Origin: Pseudoxanthomonas suwonensis
GTDB lineage: Bacteria > Pseudomonadota > Gammaproteobacteria > Xanthomonadales > Xanthomonadaceae
Length of the DNA stretch: 52,251 bases
NCBI GenBank assembly: GCA_003240695.1
Contig: QFNC01000019.1
Location: 1 to 52,251 of the forward strand
Direction: 5' to 3'
Shown: one piece after another, positions 8,218 through 16,081 of the stretch
How the letters are laid out: the number at the start of each line of letters is the position of its first letter
How positions within the stretch are numbered: the stretch's first letter is position 1
Notes under the pieces: model-generated
Seen by the model: the letters and a program-made list of their open reading frames with translations, nothing else
Databases searched by the model: none
What the model was told of the DNA's origin: nothing
Position numbers and translations under genes: made by a program

Positions 8218-9846
8218 TCAGAATTCCAGTGTGTAGGCCGGGCGGTCGGGCAGGCCCAGTTCGCGGCGGATGCCGTTCTCGGTGAGCTCGATCGGATTGT
8301 GGGTGGTGGCCGGCGTGCTGGGATCGCCATCGAAATCGAACGGCTTGGCGGTCGAATCCAGACCCACGGCCTGACGCTCCGAGTTCGGGACCTGGCCACG
8401 GTCGATGCCCGGGCCGCTGTAGGTGCCCGGCAGCAGCGAGCCATTGGCGAAGTTGTAGGCGTGCGACATCTCGTGGTAGAGCACCACCAGCGGCGCCGGG
8501 AACTGGTCCATGTGGAACGACGGGTTGTAGCGGATTTCCACGTCCACGCCGGGACCGGCCTTGCCGGTGCGATCGTTGATCTGGATATCGCCCCAGGTCA
8601 CGTTGCCGGCATCGGGCGACGGCATGGCATAACCGTTCTGCTCGTTGCTCAGTTCCTTGATGGTGATGGTGTGGCCCTTGTCCTGCGCCACCTTGTCGAA
8701 TTCGGCCAGCATCTGCTGTCCGTTCGGCGAGCTGCGCAGGAATTCGATTTCCGCTTCCACGCGCTGGCGGAATGCATCCGAACCCTCGACCTTCACACCT
8801 GTCAAGCCCAGCTTCGGATCCAGGATCACGTTCATCACCACCTGGCCGCTGTCGCGCTGGCCGGCAGCGAAGCTGATGCTGTCCACGTCGGTCTGCGCAT
8901 ACACCAGATCCTGGCCGGTCACCTCGGAAATGGTGTCCTGGCCTTCGCCGGCATAGATGCTGTTCTTGCCGCCGCCGGTGATGGTGTCGTTACCCGATCC
9001 GCCGGACACGATGTTCTGGCCATTGCGCGCCTGCAAGCTGTCGTTGCCGGCGCCGCCTTCCATGTAGTTCACGCCGCCCTGGCCGGAAGCCGTGATGCTG
9101 TCATCGCCGTCGCCGCCGTACAGCACGTTCGGGCCGTCGCCGCCGTCGATGGTGTCGTCGCCGGTGTTGCCGAAGATGTCGTCGCGGCCGCCGTGGCCGG
9201 AGATGGTGTCGTTGCCAGTACCGCCGTCGAAGCGGTCGTCGCCTGCACCGCCGGTCAGCACGTCGTCGCCGGCGCCGCCATCGATCACGAAGTTGACCTT
9301 CACGTTCGGCGCCACGGTCACGGTGTCGTTGCCATCACCCACGCGGATGCCGAATTCCTGGCCTTCGGCCAGCTTCACCTCGTAGCTTTCGCCGTTCACG
9401 TTCACGTCGAGGGTGCCGTCGTCGCGCTGGCTCACCGACACCTGATCGTCACCGCTGCCCTTGGTGGTCAGCACCACCTGGCGGTTGGCATAGTACAGCT
9501 GTCCGTTGCCGGCATCGCCCATCGAGTCTTCGCGCACCAAGGTCGCCTGCTCGCCGTCGGCCAGCTGCGTCTTGCGGATTTCCTTGCCATCCGGCGTCTC
9601 GCCCGAAGGAAGGCGATTCCCGGTGCCAGTCCCGTCGATGACACCTTGGGCATCCACCGTGGGGCCAGCCTTGGCATCCACATCCGCCCCACCATGACCA
9701 ACGTCGTGATCCTGGTGCAAATCGCCTTCCGCCCCATGCGTGTGCGACGTCCCGTTCGGGTTGTCCCACAGGTTCTTGGTCTGCACCGGCTCCGACGGCG
9801 TGGTCGGGACATAGGCTTGCGTGGACGTGGTGGAGGTAACGGACAT
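8218..9846 (-). CDS. RTX-repeat M91-family metallopeptidase toxin, copy 1
   Basis: 542 aa from ATG 9846 (MSVTSTTSTQ; GAGAGA upstream). A Ser/Thr-rich N-terminus is followed by a His/Asp-rich linker, then a block of RTX-like calcium-binding repeats (GGAGDD, GGTGND, GGDGDD), then a C-terminal M91 peptidase domain with YHEMSHAY (His near 458) and NSERQAVGL supplying the third zinc ligand. M91 includes the secreted effector NleD. RTX repeats suggest folding outside the cell in calcium. Its closest relative is the next gene upstream, so the two are a tandem duplicate. Expression should come from the GGGTNNNCCCTAG promoter at 9905-9949. Secretion route unknown; no RTX-type ABC exporter lies nearby. 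Confidence 0.85.
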   Translation of the reverse strand: MSVTSTTSTQAYVPTTPSEPVQTKNLWDNPNGTSHTHGAEGDLHQDHDVGHGGADVDAKAGPTVDAQGVIDGTGTGNRLPSGETPDGKEIRKTQLADGEQATLVREDSMGDAGNGQLYYANRQVVLTTKGSGDDQVSVSQRDDGTLDVNVNGESYEVKLAEGQEFGIRVGDGNDTVTVAPNVKVNFVIDGGAGDDVLTGGAGDDRFDGGTGNDTISGHGGRDDIFGNTGDDTIDGGDGPNVLYGGDGDDSITASGQGGVNYMEGGAGNDSLQARNGQNIVSGGSGNDTITGGGKNSIYAGEGQDTISEVTGQDLVYAQTDVDSISFAAGQRDSGQVVMNVILDPKLGLTGVKVEGSDAFRQRVEAEIEFLRSSPNGQQMLAEFDKVAQDKGHTITIKELSNEQNGYAMPSPDAGNVTWGDIQINDRTGKAGPGVDVEIRYNPSFHMDQFPAPLVVLYHEMSHAYNFANGSLLPGTYSGPGIDRGQVPNSERQAVGLDSTAKPFDFDGDPSTPATTHNPIELTENGIRRELGLPDRPAYTLEF

Positions 9847-9904
9847 GCGGTCTCTCTCGGTGGCAGTGGAAGATGTAAATCGTGTGACAGAAGGCACGTG
9901 ATAC

Positions 9905-9949
9905 TTACTACAGGTTCAAACGAACGTTTGGAACCTAGGGCGTACCCTA
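9905..9949 (-). promoter_or_regulatory. CCCTAG-box promoter of RTX-M91 toxin gene 1
   Basis: Read toward the gene: TAGGGTACGCCCTA (9949-9936), 25 bp, then -10 TAGTAA (9910-9905). There is no -35 hexamer. The spacer holds a second inverted repeat, TTCCAAACG / CGTTTGAA, shared with the promoter of copy 2. One of six matching promoters in the window, all before toxin genes. Confidence 0.75.
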
Positions 9950-10015
9950 GGTTGGCCTGTCGTGTCCCCAGAGACGCGCGCGTCACGCCGGCCGGGCAGC
10001 CGGGACATGGGGTCC

Positions 10016-11539
10016 TCAGAACTGCAGGCGGTAGCTGGGACGATCCGGCAGGCCCAGTTCGCGGCGGATGCCGTTTTCGGTCAGCGGCATCGGGTTGTGG
10101 GTGGTGGCCGGCGTGCTGGGATCGTTGTCGAAATCGAAGGCCGGCGCGCTGGATTCCAGACCCACCGCCTGACGCTCGGCATTCTTGATGCCGTTGTCGA
10201 CGCTGTCCGGGCCGCTGTAGGTGCCCGGCTGGAAGCTGCCGGTGACGCCGTTGTAGGCATGCGACATTTCATGGAACAGCACCACCACCGGCGCCGGGAA
10301 GGCATCCATGTGGAACGAGGCGTTGTAGCTGATGGTCACGTCGGATCCCGCACCGCGCTGGCCATTGCGGATTTCCGCCGCACTGCGATTGTGGGTCTGC
10401 GCATAGCCGTTCTGCTCGTTGGCCAGTTCGCGGATGGTCACGGTGTTGCCGTTGGCGGCGGCCGCGTCGAACTCGGCCAGCATCTGCTGCCCGTTCGGCG
10501 AACTGCGCAGGAACTCGATTTCCGCTTCCACGCGCTGCCGGAACGCATCCGAGCCCTCGACCTTGATGCCGGTGGTGCCCAGCGAAGCATCCAGGATCAC
10601 GTTCATCACCACCTGGCCGTTGTCTTGCTGGCCTGCGGCGAAGGTGATGGCGTCCACGTCGGTCTGCGCGTACACCAGATCCTGGCCGGTCACTCCGGAG
10701 ATGCTGTCCTGGCCGTCACCGGCATAGATGCTGTTCTTGCTGCTGCCGCTTTCGATGACATCGTCGCCCAAGCCACCGGACAGGATGTTCTGGCCGTTGC
10801 GGCCGTCCAGGCGATCGTTTCCGGCGCCGCCTTCCATGAAGTTCACGCCGCCCTGGCCCGACGCCGTGATGCTGTCGTCGCCGTCGCCGCCGTACAGCAC
10901 GTTCGGGCCGTTGCCGCCGTCGATGCTGTCGTTGCCGGTGTTGCCGAAGATGTCGTCGCGCCCGTCGCCGCCGGCGATCACGTCGTCGCCTGCACCGCCG
11001 TCGATGCGATCGGCGCCTGCGCCGGTGGTGATGGTGTCGTTGCCGTCACCGCCTTCCACCACGATGTTCACCTTCACGTTCGGCGCCACGGTGACCACAT
11101 CGTTGCCGTTGCCCACGCGGATGCCGAACTCCTGGCCCTGCGCCAGCTTCACTTCGTAGCTTTCGCCGTTCACGGTCACGTCCAGCGTGCCGTCGTCGCG
11201 CTGGTTGACCGACACCTCGTCGTTGCCATCACCCTTGGTGGTCAGCACGACCTGGTTGTTGGTGACGCCTCCGCCGAAGATGCCTCCCGATTTGGTTTCC
11301 TCGCGCACCAGGGTCGCCTGCTCGCCATCGGCCAGTTCGGTCTTGGCGATTTCCTTGCCGTCGGGAGTGCGGCCGGAAGGCAGCTTGGTGCCGCTGCCGC
11401 CGCCATCGATCAGCGCTTCGCCTGCGGTGTCCTTCGGCAGGTCTGCCTGCTCGACTTCCGGTGCCGGCGGGGCCGGCACTTCGACATGCGGCTCCTGGTA
11501 GGCGCTGACGGATGAGGACGAGGCTGCGGACACGGTCAT
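10016..11539 (-). CDS. RTX-repeat M91-family metallopeptidase toxin, copy 2
   Basis: 507 aa from ATG 11539 (MTVSAASSSS). Same plan as copy 1: Ser-rich N-terminus, acidic Pro/Glu linker (PAPPAPEVEQ), shared LPSGRTPDGKEIAKTELADG segment, RTX-like repeats, then the M91 domain with FHEMSHAY (His near 423) and NAERQAVGL. Identity to copy 1 is high through most of the protein and extends into the promoter, so duplication is recent. The N-terminal 60 residues differ most. There is no separate small immunity gene between the copies; the gap 9847-10015 holds only the promoter of copy 1. A protease toxin by motif; target unknown. Confidence 0.85.
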   Translation of the reverse strand: MTVSAASSSSVSAYQEPHVEVPAPPAPEVEQADLPKDTAGEALIDGGGSGTKLPSGRTPDGKEIAKTELADGEQATLVREETKSGGIFGGGVTNNQVVLTTKGDGNDEVSVNQRDDGTLDVTVNGESYEVKLAQGQEFGIRVGNGNDVVTVAPNVKVNIVVEGGDGNDTITTGAGADRIDGGAGDDVIAGGDGRDDIFGNTGNDSIDGGNGPNVLYGGDGDDSITASGQGGVNFMEGGAGNDRLDGRNGQNILSGGLGDDVIESGSSKNSIYAGDGQDSISGVTGQDLVYAQTDVDAITFAAGQQDNGQVVMNVILDASLGTTGIKVEGSDAFRQRVEAEIEFLRSSPNGQQMLAEFDAAAANGNTVTIRELANEQNGYAQTHNRSAAEIRNGQRGAGSDVTISYNASFHMDAFPAPVVVLFHEMSHAYNGVTGSFQPGTYSGPDSVDNGIKNAERQAVGLESSAPAFDFDNDPSTPATTHNPMPLTENGIRRELGLPDRPSYRLQF

Positions 11540-11571
11540 GATGAAAACCCGATGAAAAGATGGAGATGCAT

Positions 11572-11616
11572 TTGTTACAGGTTCAAACAGGCGTTTGGAA
11601 GCTAGGGCGTACCCTA
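11572..11616 (-). promoter_or_regulatory. CCCTAG-box promoter of RTX-M91 toxin gene 2
   Basis: Read toward the gene: TAGGGTACGCCCTA (11616-11603), 25 bp, then -10 TAACAA (11577-11572). The spacer carries the same TTCCAAACG / GTTTGAA inverted repeat as copy 1. Confidence 0.75.
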
Positions 11617-11670
11617 GGGTAGGGTTGACCCCAGTCGCTGCTGCAGCGCAAAAATCGAGCGAAAATCGGC

Positions 11671-11676
11671 TAGAAT
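11671..11676 (+). promoter_or_regulatory. Probable -10 box of ppa
   Basis: TAGAAT lies about 57 bp before the ppa start. No clear -35 was seen at the expected distance. Confidence 0.4.
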
Positions 11677-11732
11677 CAGCACCTTGCAGTAGAAAAACCT
11701 TCACCTCACCCCAAACACGCAGGAATCCATCG

Positions 11733-12281
11733 ATGGGTCTCGATCTTGTCCCGACCGGCCACAATCCCCCCGACGACCTCAATGTCGTGATCGAAATCCC
11801 CAAGGACGCCGAACCCGTGAAATACGAGGTGGACAAGGCATCCGGCGCGATCTTCGTCGATCGCATCCTGTCCACGCCGATGCGTTATCCGTGCAACTAC
11901 GGCTACGTGCCGCACACGCTGTGCGGCGACGGCGACCCGGCCGACGTGCTGGTGATCCTGCCCTTGCCGCTGGTGCCCGGATCGGTGATCCGCGTGCGTC
12001 CGGTCGGGGTGCTGCGGATGAAGGACGAAGCCGGCGGCGACGAGAAGATCCTGGCCGTGCCGATCGACAAGGTGTTCGCCGGTTACAGCCACATCGACGA
12101 CATCGACAAGGTCAGCCCGCACTGGCTGGAACGCATCGGCCACTTCTTCGAGCACTACAAGGATCTGGAAAAGGGCAAGTGGGTCAAGCTGGAGGGCTGG
12201 GGCAATGCCGCCGAAGCCAAGGCCATCCTGGCCGATGCCATGACGCGCTACCAGGACGAGCCGGACAAGCCCAACTTTTGA
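11733..12281 (+). CDS. ppa: Inorganic pyrophosphatase (family I, soluble)
   Basis: Cytoplasmic Mg2+-dependent hydrolysis of PPi to two phosphates, pulling biosynthetic reactions forward. 182 aa, normal length. Start ATG 11733 with AGGA upstream gives the usual N-terminus MGLDLVPTGHNPPDD. Active-site features are visible: KYEVDKASG, FVDRILSTPMRYPCNYGYVPHTLCGDGDP in pieces, DPADVLV with metal-binding aspartates, and KILAVPIDK. It is near the membrane H+-PPase gene, but 8.5 kb and several toxin genes separate them, so no shared operon. Confidence 0.97.
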   Translation: MGLDLVPTGHNPPDDLNVVIEIPKDAEPVKYEVDKASGAIFVDRILSTPMRYPCNYGYVPHTLCGDGDPADVLVILPLPLVPGSVIRVRPVGVLRMKDEAGGDEKILAVPIDKVFAGYSHIDDIDKVSPHWLERIGHFFEHYKDLEKGKWVKLEGWGNAAEAKAILADAMTRYQDEPDKPNF

Positions 12282-12319
12282 TGCCTTCGAAATGTGGGCA
12301 CGTCCCCTGCGCGTGCAGC

Positions 12320-12363
12320 TAGGGTCTACCCTAGCTGTCAGCGGCTTGTGCGCCCGCTATGCT
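12320..12363 (+). promoter_or_regulatory. CCCTAG-box promoter of the RNase A-like toxin gene
   Basis: TAGGGTCTACCCTA (12320-12333), 24 bp, then -10 TATGCT (12358-12363), about 35-40 bp before the start codon. No -35 hexamer. Confidence 0.8.
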
Positions 12364-12404
12364 TGTGCGGATTACTTTTCCCCTCCGCTGAAGGCAACTT
12401 CCCC

Positions 12405-13163
12405 ATGCTCGATTCGATCCGCCAAGTCGCCGATCCGGCGCAGCAACTGGCCGCCGCGGCCGCCACGAGCGGCACCCTGCAGGCCGTTTCGCAGGCCGCC
12501 GCCGCCAACGACATGCCCGGCCACCTGCTGGACCTGGCCAACCAGGACAAGCTGGTCGACTTCCTCGGCCAGACCCGGCAGGCCGTCGAACTGGCCAAGG
12601 GCAGCGACGTGTTTGCCGAACAGCTCGATCCGCTGCTGGGCGACATCAAGTCCGGCCTGGAGCAGCTGCCCTCCAACCGGCTGTCGCGCGACGAGCGCGA
12701 TGCCGTGGCGCAAACCCTGGACATCCTCACCCAGCACTTGGGCGGCAGCACCGACGTCGATCCGCAACCGGCCGGCCAAGTGCCCGGCGGCGGTCTGCAA
12801 GCGCATGAGAATGCCGGCGGCCACACCATCGAACGCCATGTCGGCAAGAGCGAAGAGTGGCTGATCAACCGCGTCAACAAGGACCGTGTCAGCGCTGCCT
12901 CCAGCTTCGAAAGCCTGCCGGAAGCCGAACGCGTTCTCGCCGCCACCATCGCCGAGAATCAGGACAAGATCGACGCCTGGGTCAACGGCCAGGGCGGCAA
13001 CCGCCTGGTGCTGAGCGAAACCTTCGACAGCAAGACCGGCATCTCGGTCAAGCGCGGCGACAACAATGCCGAAGACGTGTTCTCGGTGAAGCTGGTGCTG
13101 GAGCGCTCGGACCGGCTGGACATCGGCTACCGCATCATCACCGGTTATCCTTCCGCTCCCTGA
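12405..13163 (+). CDS. Bacterial RNase A-like toxin (CdiA-CT type, stand-alone)
   Basis: 252 aa from ATG 12405 (AAGG about ten bases upstream). Residues 1-125 are a helical, Ala/Gln/Leu-rich delivery-type region without signal peptide. Residues 131-250 match the RNAse_A_bac domain of CdiA C-termini: LQAHENAGGHTIERHVGKS with the likely catalytic histidines H140 and H145, ASSFES, AWVNGQGG, and the terminal YRIITGYPS. The predicted action is RNA cleavage in a target cell. The next gene encodes a CdiI-type partner, so self-protection is provided. Unusual in being a small free-standing protein instead of the end of a giant CdiA. Confidence 0.85.
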   Translation: MLDSIRQVADPAQQLAAAAATSGTLQAVSQAAAANDMPGHLLDLANQDKLVDFLGQTRQAVELAKGSDVFAEQLDPLLGDIKSGLEQLPSNRLSRDERDAVAQTLDILTQHLGGSTDVDPQPAGQVPGGGLQAHENAGGHTIERHVGKSEEWLINRVNKDRVSAASSFESLPEAERVLAATIAENQDKIDAWVNGQGGNRLVLSETFDSKTGISVKRGDNNAEDVFSVKLVLERSDRLDIGYRIITGYPSAP

Positions 13164-13187
13164 TCCACCGCGAACCGACCGACCGCC

Positions 13188-13472
13188 ATGGCTGCCTATC
13201 CCGAACTGGAATCCTTCTTCTCCGCCTATTTCCACCAGGACTGGACGATGGAGCACGACACCACCGCCGGCGTGGTGGACTACTACCGCCAGAACGAGGC
13301 CGCCAGCGTGCCCGCCGTGCGCGAGCAGCTGGCGCAGCTGCTGCAATCGGCGCAAGACGAGGACCAGCTGGCCCGGCAGGTGCAGGCCCTTGGCTGCGAA
13401 TACGCCCCGGATGCCGACGGCCTGACCTACCGCCAGTGGCTGGAGGGGGTGCAGGCGCTGCTGCAGGATTGA
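13188..13472 (+). CDS. CdiI-type immunity protein for the RNase A-like toxin
   Basis: 94 aa, cytoplasmic. MAAYPELESFFSAYFHQDW at the start, LAQLLQSAQDEDQL in the middle and the ending YRQWLEGVQALLQD fit the contact-dependent growth inhibition immunity family usually paired with such RNase domains. It begins 24 bp after the toxin stop, is surely co-transcribed with it and is followed by a strong terminator. It should bind and block the toxin in the producer cell. Confidence 0.85.
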   Translation: MAAYPELESFFSAYFHQDWTMEHDTTAGVVDYYRQNEAASVPAVREQLAQLLQSAQDEDQLARQVQALGCEYAPDADGLTYRQWLEGVQALLQD

Positions 13473-13497
13473 TCGCAAGCGGTCCAGTCATTGATCA

Positions 13498-13530
13498 CGA
13501 AAAAACCCGGCCTGGTGCCGGGTTTTTTCG
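13498..13530. terminator. Bidirectional rho-independent terminator
   Basis: Perfect 14-bp stem CGAAAAAACCCGGC / GCCGGGTTTTTTCG with a 5-base loop. It ends the toxin/immunity operon on the plus strand and the lipoprotein gene on the minus strand. Confidence 0.95.
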
Positions 13531-13579
13531 TTGCGGGCGATTGCAGCCCAAAACCCGGTGCCGTGCGGAATCGTTGCCG

Positions 13580-14113
13580 TTACAAGGGGCGTGCCTGCTG
13601 TGCAGTCACTTTGCCAGTGCGCTCGAATGAAAACATGTAGGACAGCCTGATGGGAATCGCGGAGACCTCCACTGCATTGCCCGAGCAGTCCTCGGTTTTG
13701 AGGGCTCCGTCCGCGAACGTGCAAACCGCCGCTGCCAGGAATTGCCATTCCATGACCGCATCCGTGGTCGCGGCGACGATGCGCGGATCGATCCGGGCTT
13801 CTGCAAGCGGGCACTCTGGCAATTCGTAGATCGGCACAGCAGACCGCACGGCGCCGATTTCATCCACGATCAACTCGATGCACAGGCTCACCTCACGCGT
13901 GCCCGGCAAGCCTGCAGGCAGCACGGGCAATGGCTGCGACACCGGTGCAGCCATCAGCAACACCTTGTCTTTCGGAACGTCCATGACGGCAGCACCGGGA
14001 GGAAGGATCATGCGCATGCCCACTTCCGGCGCTGTCCTGCAGCCGGCGGTCAGCACGATCATCAGCAAGACGGCCAGCGTGGATGGAGAGGCGTGATGGA
14101 GGATTTCAGGCAT
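13580..14113 (-). CDS. Lipoprotein with a TonB-C-like domain
   Basis: 177 aa. The N-terminal signal ends in a lipobox (VLLMIVLTAGC). The mature protein contains LCIELIVDEIGAVRSA and ATTDAVMEWQFLAAA, a pattern seen in TonB C-terminal-like domains (a strand with G-x-V followed by a helix with W-x-F). Four more cysteines could form disulfides. Function not known; a periplasmic role is predicted. The integron attC fragment lies just upstream, so the gene marks the right border of native DNA. Confidence 0.6.
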   Translation of the reverse strand: MPEILHHASPSTLAVLLMIVLTAGCRTAPEVGMRMILPPGAAVMDVPKDKVLLMAAPVSQPLPVLPAGLPGTREVSLCIELIVDEIGAVRSAVPIYELPECPLAEARIDPRIVAATTDAVMEWQFLAAAVCTFADGALKTEDCSGNAVEVSAIPIRLSYMFSFERTGKVTAQQARPL

Positions 14114-14131
14114 GTTTACTGACCAGGGTGT

Positions 14132-14208
14132 CTGTCTAGCGCTGTGTTAAGTCATGTGCCGCAGACGGCAAGCCACGAGGCGACATCGGCTTGAATGAAT
14201 TGTTAGGC
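14132..14208 (-). other. attC site downstream of the DUF4160 cassette (degenerate R')
   Basis: Minus strand: GCCTAAC (14208-14202), ATTCATTCAAGCCGATG arm, complementary arm ATGACTTAACACAGCG, then GCTAGAC (14138-14132), which departs from GTTRRRY at its second base. The arms match those of the classic aadA-type attC. The changed last core suggests it is the inactive end of the array. Confidence 0.7.
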
Positions 14209-14218
14209 CGCAATGCTG

Positions 14219-14578
14219 CTACCCAGAAAGTCTTTCCCACGTTGCCTCCAGCTTATGCTTTGCCCTTTGATGCCACCACTTGATCAGAGCGTGGTGCCTT
14301 GAATCAATACTGCCTTTGAGAAGGCGACAATTTTGTATGCAGAAGGATGCGTCAAGACCTCCGCCACGAATGTGGAAATGTGGAGGCGGATGATCTTTGG
14401 GATAAATGTGGAAGCTTAGACCATTGACACGACCGACCAGCTCTTTGATGAAGTGGAGACTGCCATCCGTCCACACGCTATAACCATTGCTCAGCAGGCA
14501 CTCAAGAGCCGGCAATGCGTCCTCGACGCTCGCGGCGTCATGGATCTCCTTCTCTAACTCGTCGGGCATCCTTCTCAT
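14219..14578 (-). CDS. DUF4160 protein in an integron cassette
   Basis: 119 aa. The C-terminal half has the DUF4160 hallmark FHIYPKDHPPPHFHIRG followed by ALIKWWHQRAKHKL. DUF4160 proteins are often paired with DUF2442 proteins in putative toxin-antitoxin modules; no DUF2442 partner is here, though the first 45 residues (LECLLSNGYSVWTDG) are an added domain. GC content is lower than the chromosome, and the gene lies exactly between two attC sites, so it is a mobile cassette gene. Function unknown. Confidence 0.8.
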   Translation of the reverse strand: MRRMPDELEKEIHDAASVEDALPALECLLSNGYSVWTDGSLHFIKELVGRVNGLSFHIYPKDHPPPHFHIRGGGLDASFCIQNCRLLKGSIDSRHHALIKWWHQRAKHKLEATWERLSG

Positions 14579-14582
14579 TGCC

Positions 14583-14693
14583 GCCTAACGCCTGAGCTAA
14601 GCCGCGGTGCGAAGTGGCGAGCGGCGTGCGAAGCTTAGCGTAGCACGTAAGCGAGGCCACGAAGCAACGTCGGCTTGAACGAACTGTTAGGGC
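14583..14693 (-). other. attC recombination site between cassettes A and B
   Basis: Minus strand: GCCCTAAC (14693-14686), AGTTCGTTCAAGCCGACG arm, a long imperfectly paired middle, GCGGCTTAGCTCAGGC arm, GTTAGGC (14589-14583). Both cores fit RYYYAAC/GTTRRRY, and the inner arms are almost those of the aadA attC, which also fixes its orientation to the minus strand. Confidence 0.85.
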
Positions 14694-14699
14694 GCAGAG

Positions 14700-15161
14700 C
14701 TATTCGCTCTTGATGCTGTCGAGCGTACCTTTAACGAGCATAACGACTGGCAAGGTGCTCAACAGAAGCATTACGAAATTGGTCGTTATAAGCCAAGCTA
14801 GGAATTTGGCGTAACTATCGGTGAGTGGCTGGAAATAGAGTGAGATGGAAGATGCAAATGTAAGAACCAGTTCTACCATTGTTACGCCAATAACGAGCAA
14901 CAACGTTGCCAAGTGCCCATGCTTCTTGTATCTCGCGAGAAGCGACGAACCCGACATTATCCCGAATAAAGCTAGGACCGCGGCCAGAAAGCCAAGCATA
15001 GTGAAAGCAAAACTTGCGAGAAGTGCAGCTAGTGACTCAACCCTCCCCGGAACGGCGTTGATGGTTTCTGCTACGCCGGTTGGGACAAGGAAAGTGATCC
15101 AATAGCTAAGCCCGTGGCTTAGTAGGACTATCAAGGTCAGCAAACGTAGTTTTCTGTACAT
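14700..15161 (-). CDS. Four-TM membrane protein, second gene of cassette A
   Basis: 153 aa with four predicted membrane spans: LLTLIVLLSHGLSYWITFLV, ALLASFAFTMLGFLAAVLAL, LATLLLVIGVTMVELVLTFA and LITTNFVMLLLSTLPVVMLV. Its start (ATG 15161) lies 56 bp inside the end of the upstream gene, so the two are translated together. A soluble protein plus a small membrane protein is a common plan for anti-phage abortive systems; no named family recognised. Confidence 0.7.
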   Translation of the reverse strand: MYRKLRLLTLIVLLSHGLSYWITFLVPTGVAETINAVPGRVESLAALLASFAFTMLGFLAAVLALFGIMSGSSLLARYKKHGHLATLLLVIGVTMVELVLTFASSISLYFQPLTDSYAKFLAWLITTNFVMLLLSTLPVVMLVKGTLDSIKSE

Positions 15162-16011
15162 TGGCGTTTGACCTCATTTCGTTAAGCTTCTCTTGTAGAA
15201 GCACATTCTTGCCCATTTGCTCGTCAAAGTCTCTTTGAATCTTTGTGTCTGTATCGCCGCTGATTGGGTGGCGAACTGCGCCTTCCCCAACGAGGTACAC
15301 GTCTATCACTTTGTCTGCGACAGCAGTGACAGCCCGGGCTTCAAAATCTGTTACACCCTTCTTTCCAATTTGTGATGAAACACCTTGCAGTATTGCCTTA
15401 ATGTTTCCCAGTCTTTTTTCAGGTCTAATCGTTATCTCAATAGGACCTACCTCCGCGTAGTTCTGCCCGGTTTGGCCGCTTATGAACTCAACCAGGTCTT
15501 CGTGGAGCTTGTTCTCCCTTTGCAGCTCTACAGTGATTTTTCCGACGCGGCTTAGCTTTGAAATGTCTTTGCGCTGCATTTGATGGGTCAGTGCAACAGC
15601 ATGAAACTTGTACGGCAGCTTTAAGGCCTCAATGACTTGATTTATATAAGTCGCAAAAGTTGCGCCCCGCGGGGAGAGAATTTTACATGCAATACCGAAA
15701 AAATCCTCGCGGAAGTTTAGGTATGAAGCAAAGCCAGCCGAATCTCCAGCGAGGTAGGCTTTGAGGTCTCCAAGCGTTAGATTCTTTGAGTCGATCTTCT
15801 TGATGATCTCGTTGTCTAGCGTATGTAAAAACAGGTACTGATCTCCAACCGTGTGAATGAGATAGAGACGCTCTCCAGCATGCTCGAACTTTGATTTGAA
15901 TTTTGGCGTTTTCCACGAGCAGTACTTTTGAAGAAACGGGCGTAAATCTACTGCGTATTTCTTTTGCCCGTTACCTTTTGTGAAGTAGTACTGGTAGTAG
16001 GTGGCTTGCAT
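15106..16011 (-). CDS. Cassette-borne protein of unknown function, candidate phage defence component
   Basis: 301 aa, cytoplasmic (no signal or TM span), start ATG 16011 with GGGAGAA upstream. Lys-rich and markedly less GC-rich than the flanking genes. Visible landmarks are YYQYYFTKGNGQKKYAVDL at the start, YLIHTVGDQYLFLHT, and a C-terminal region (GQNYAEVGPIEITIRPEKRL, then VTAVADKVIDVYLVG). No catalytic motif is obvious. It overlaps the four-TM gene and both lie in one integron cassette. Cassette genes of this type have been shown in other bacteria to resist phage, hence the suggestion, which is inference only. Confidence 0.65.
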   Translation of the reverse strand: MQATYYQYYFTKGNGQKKYAVDLRPFLQKYCSWKTPKFKSKFEHAGERLYLIHTVGDQYLFLHTLDNEIIKKIDSKNLTLGDLKAYLAGDSAGFASYLNFREDFFGIACKILSPRGATFATYINQVIEALKLPYKFHAVALTHQMQRKDISKLSRVGKITVELQRENKLHEDLVEFISGQTGQNYAEVGPIEITIRPEKRLGNIKAILQGVSSQIGKKGVTDFEARAVTAVADKVIDVYLVGEGAVRHPISGDTDTKIQRDFDEQMGKNVLLQEKLNEMRSNANVQKTTFADLDSPTKPRA

Positions 16012-16081
16012 GGATTCTCCCGCATGAAGTGAGCCTATCTGAACTCTATCTCAAAAGTTGCGATTCGGTGGGACATGCGCC

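Noticed and set aside
9001..9260. Short periodic sequence as a CRISPR or DNA satellite
   Set aside because: It encodes RTX glycine/aspartate repeats in frame; no spacer structure.
8299..10188. Plus-strand 629-codon Val/Ala/His-rich frame, and its twin at 9962-11515
   Set aside because: Antisense of the RTX repeats; periodic because the sense strand is periodic.
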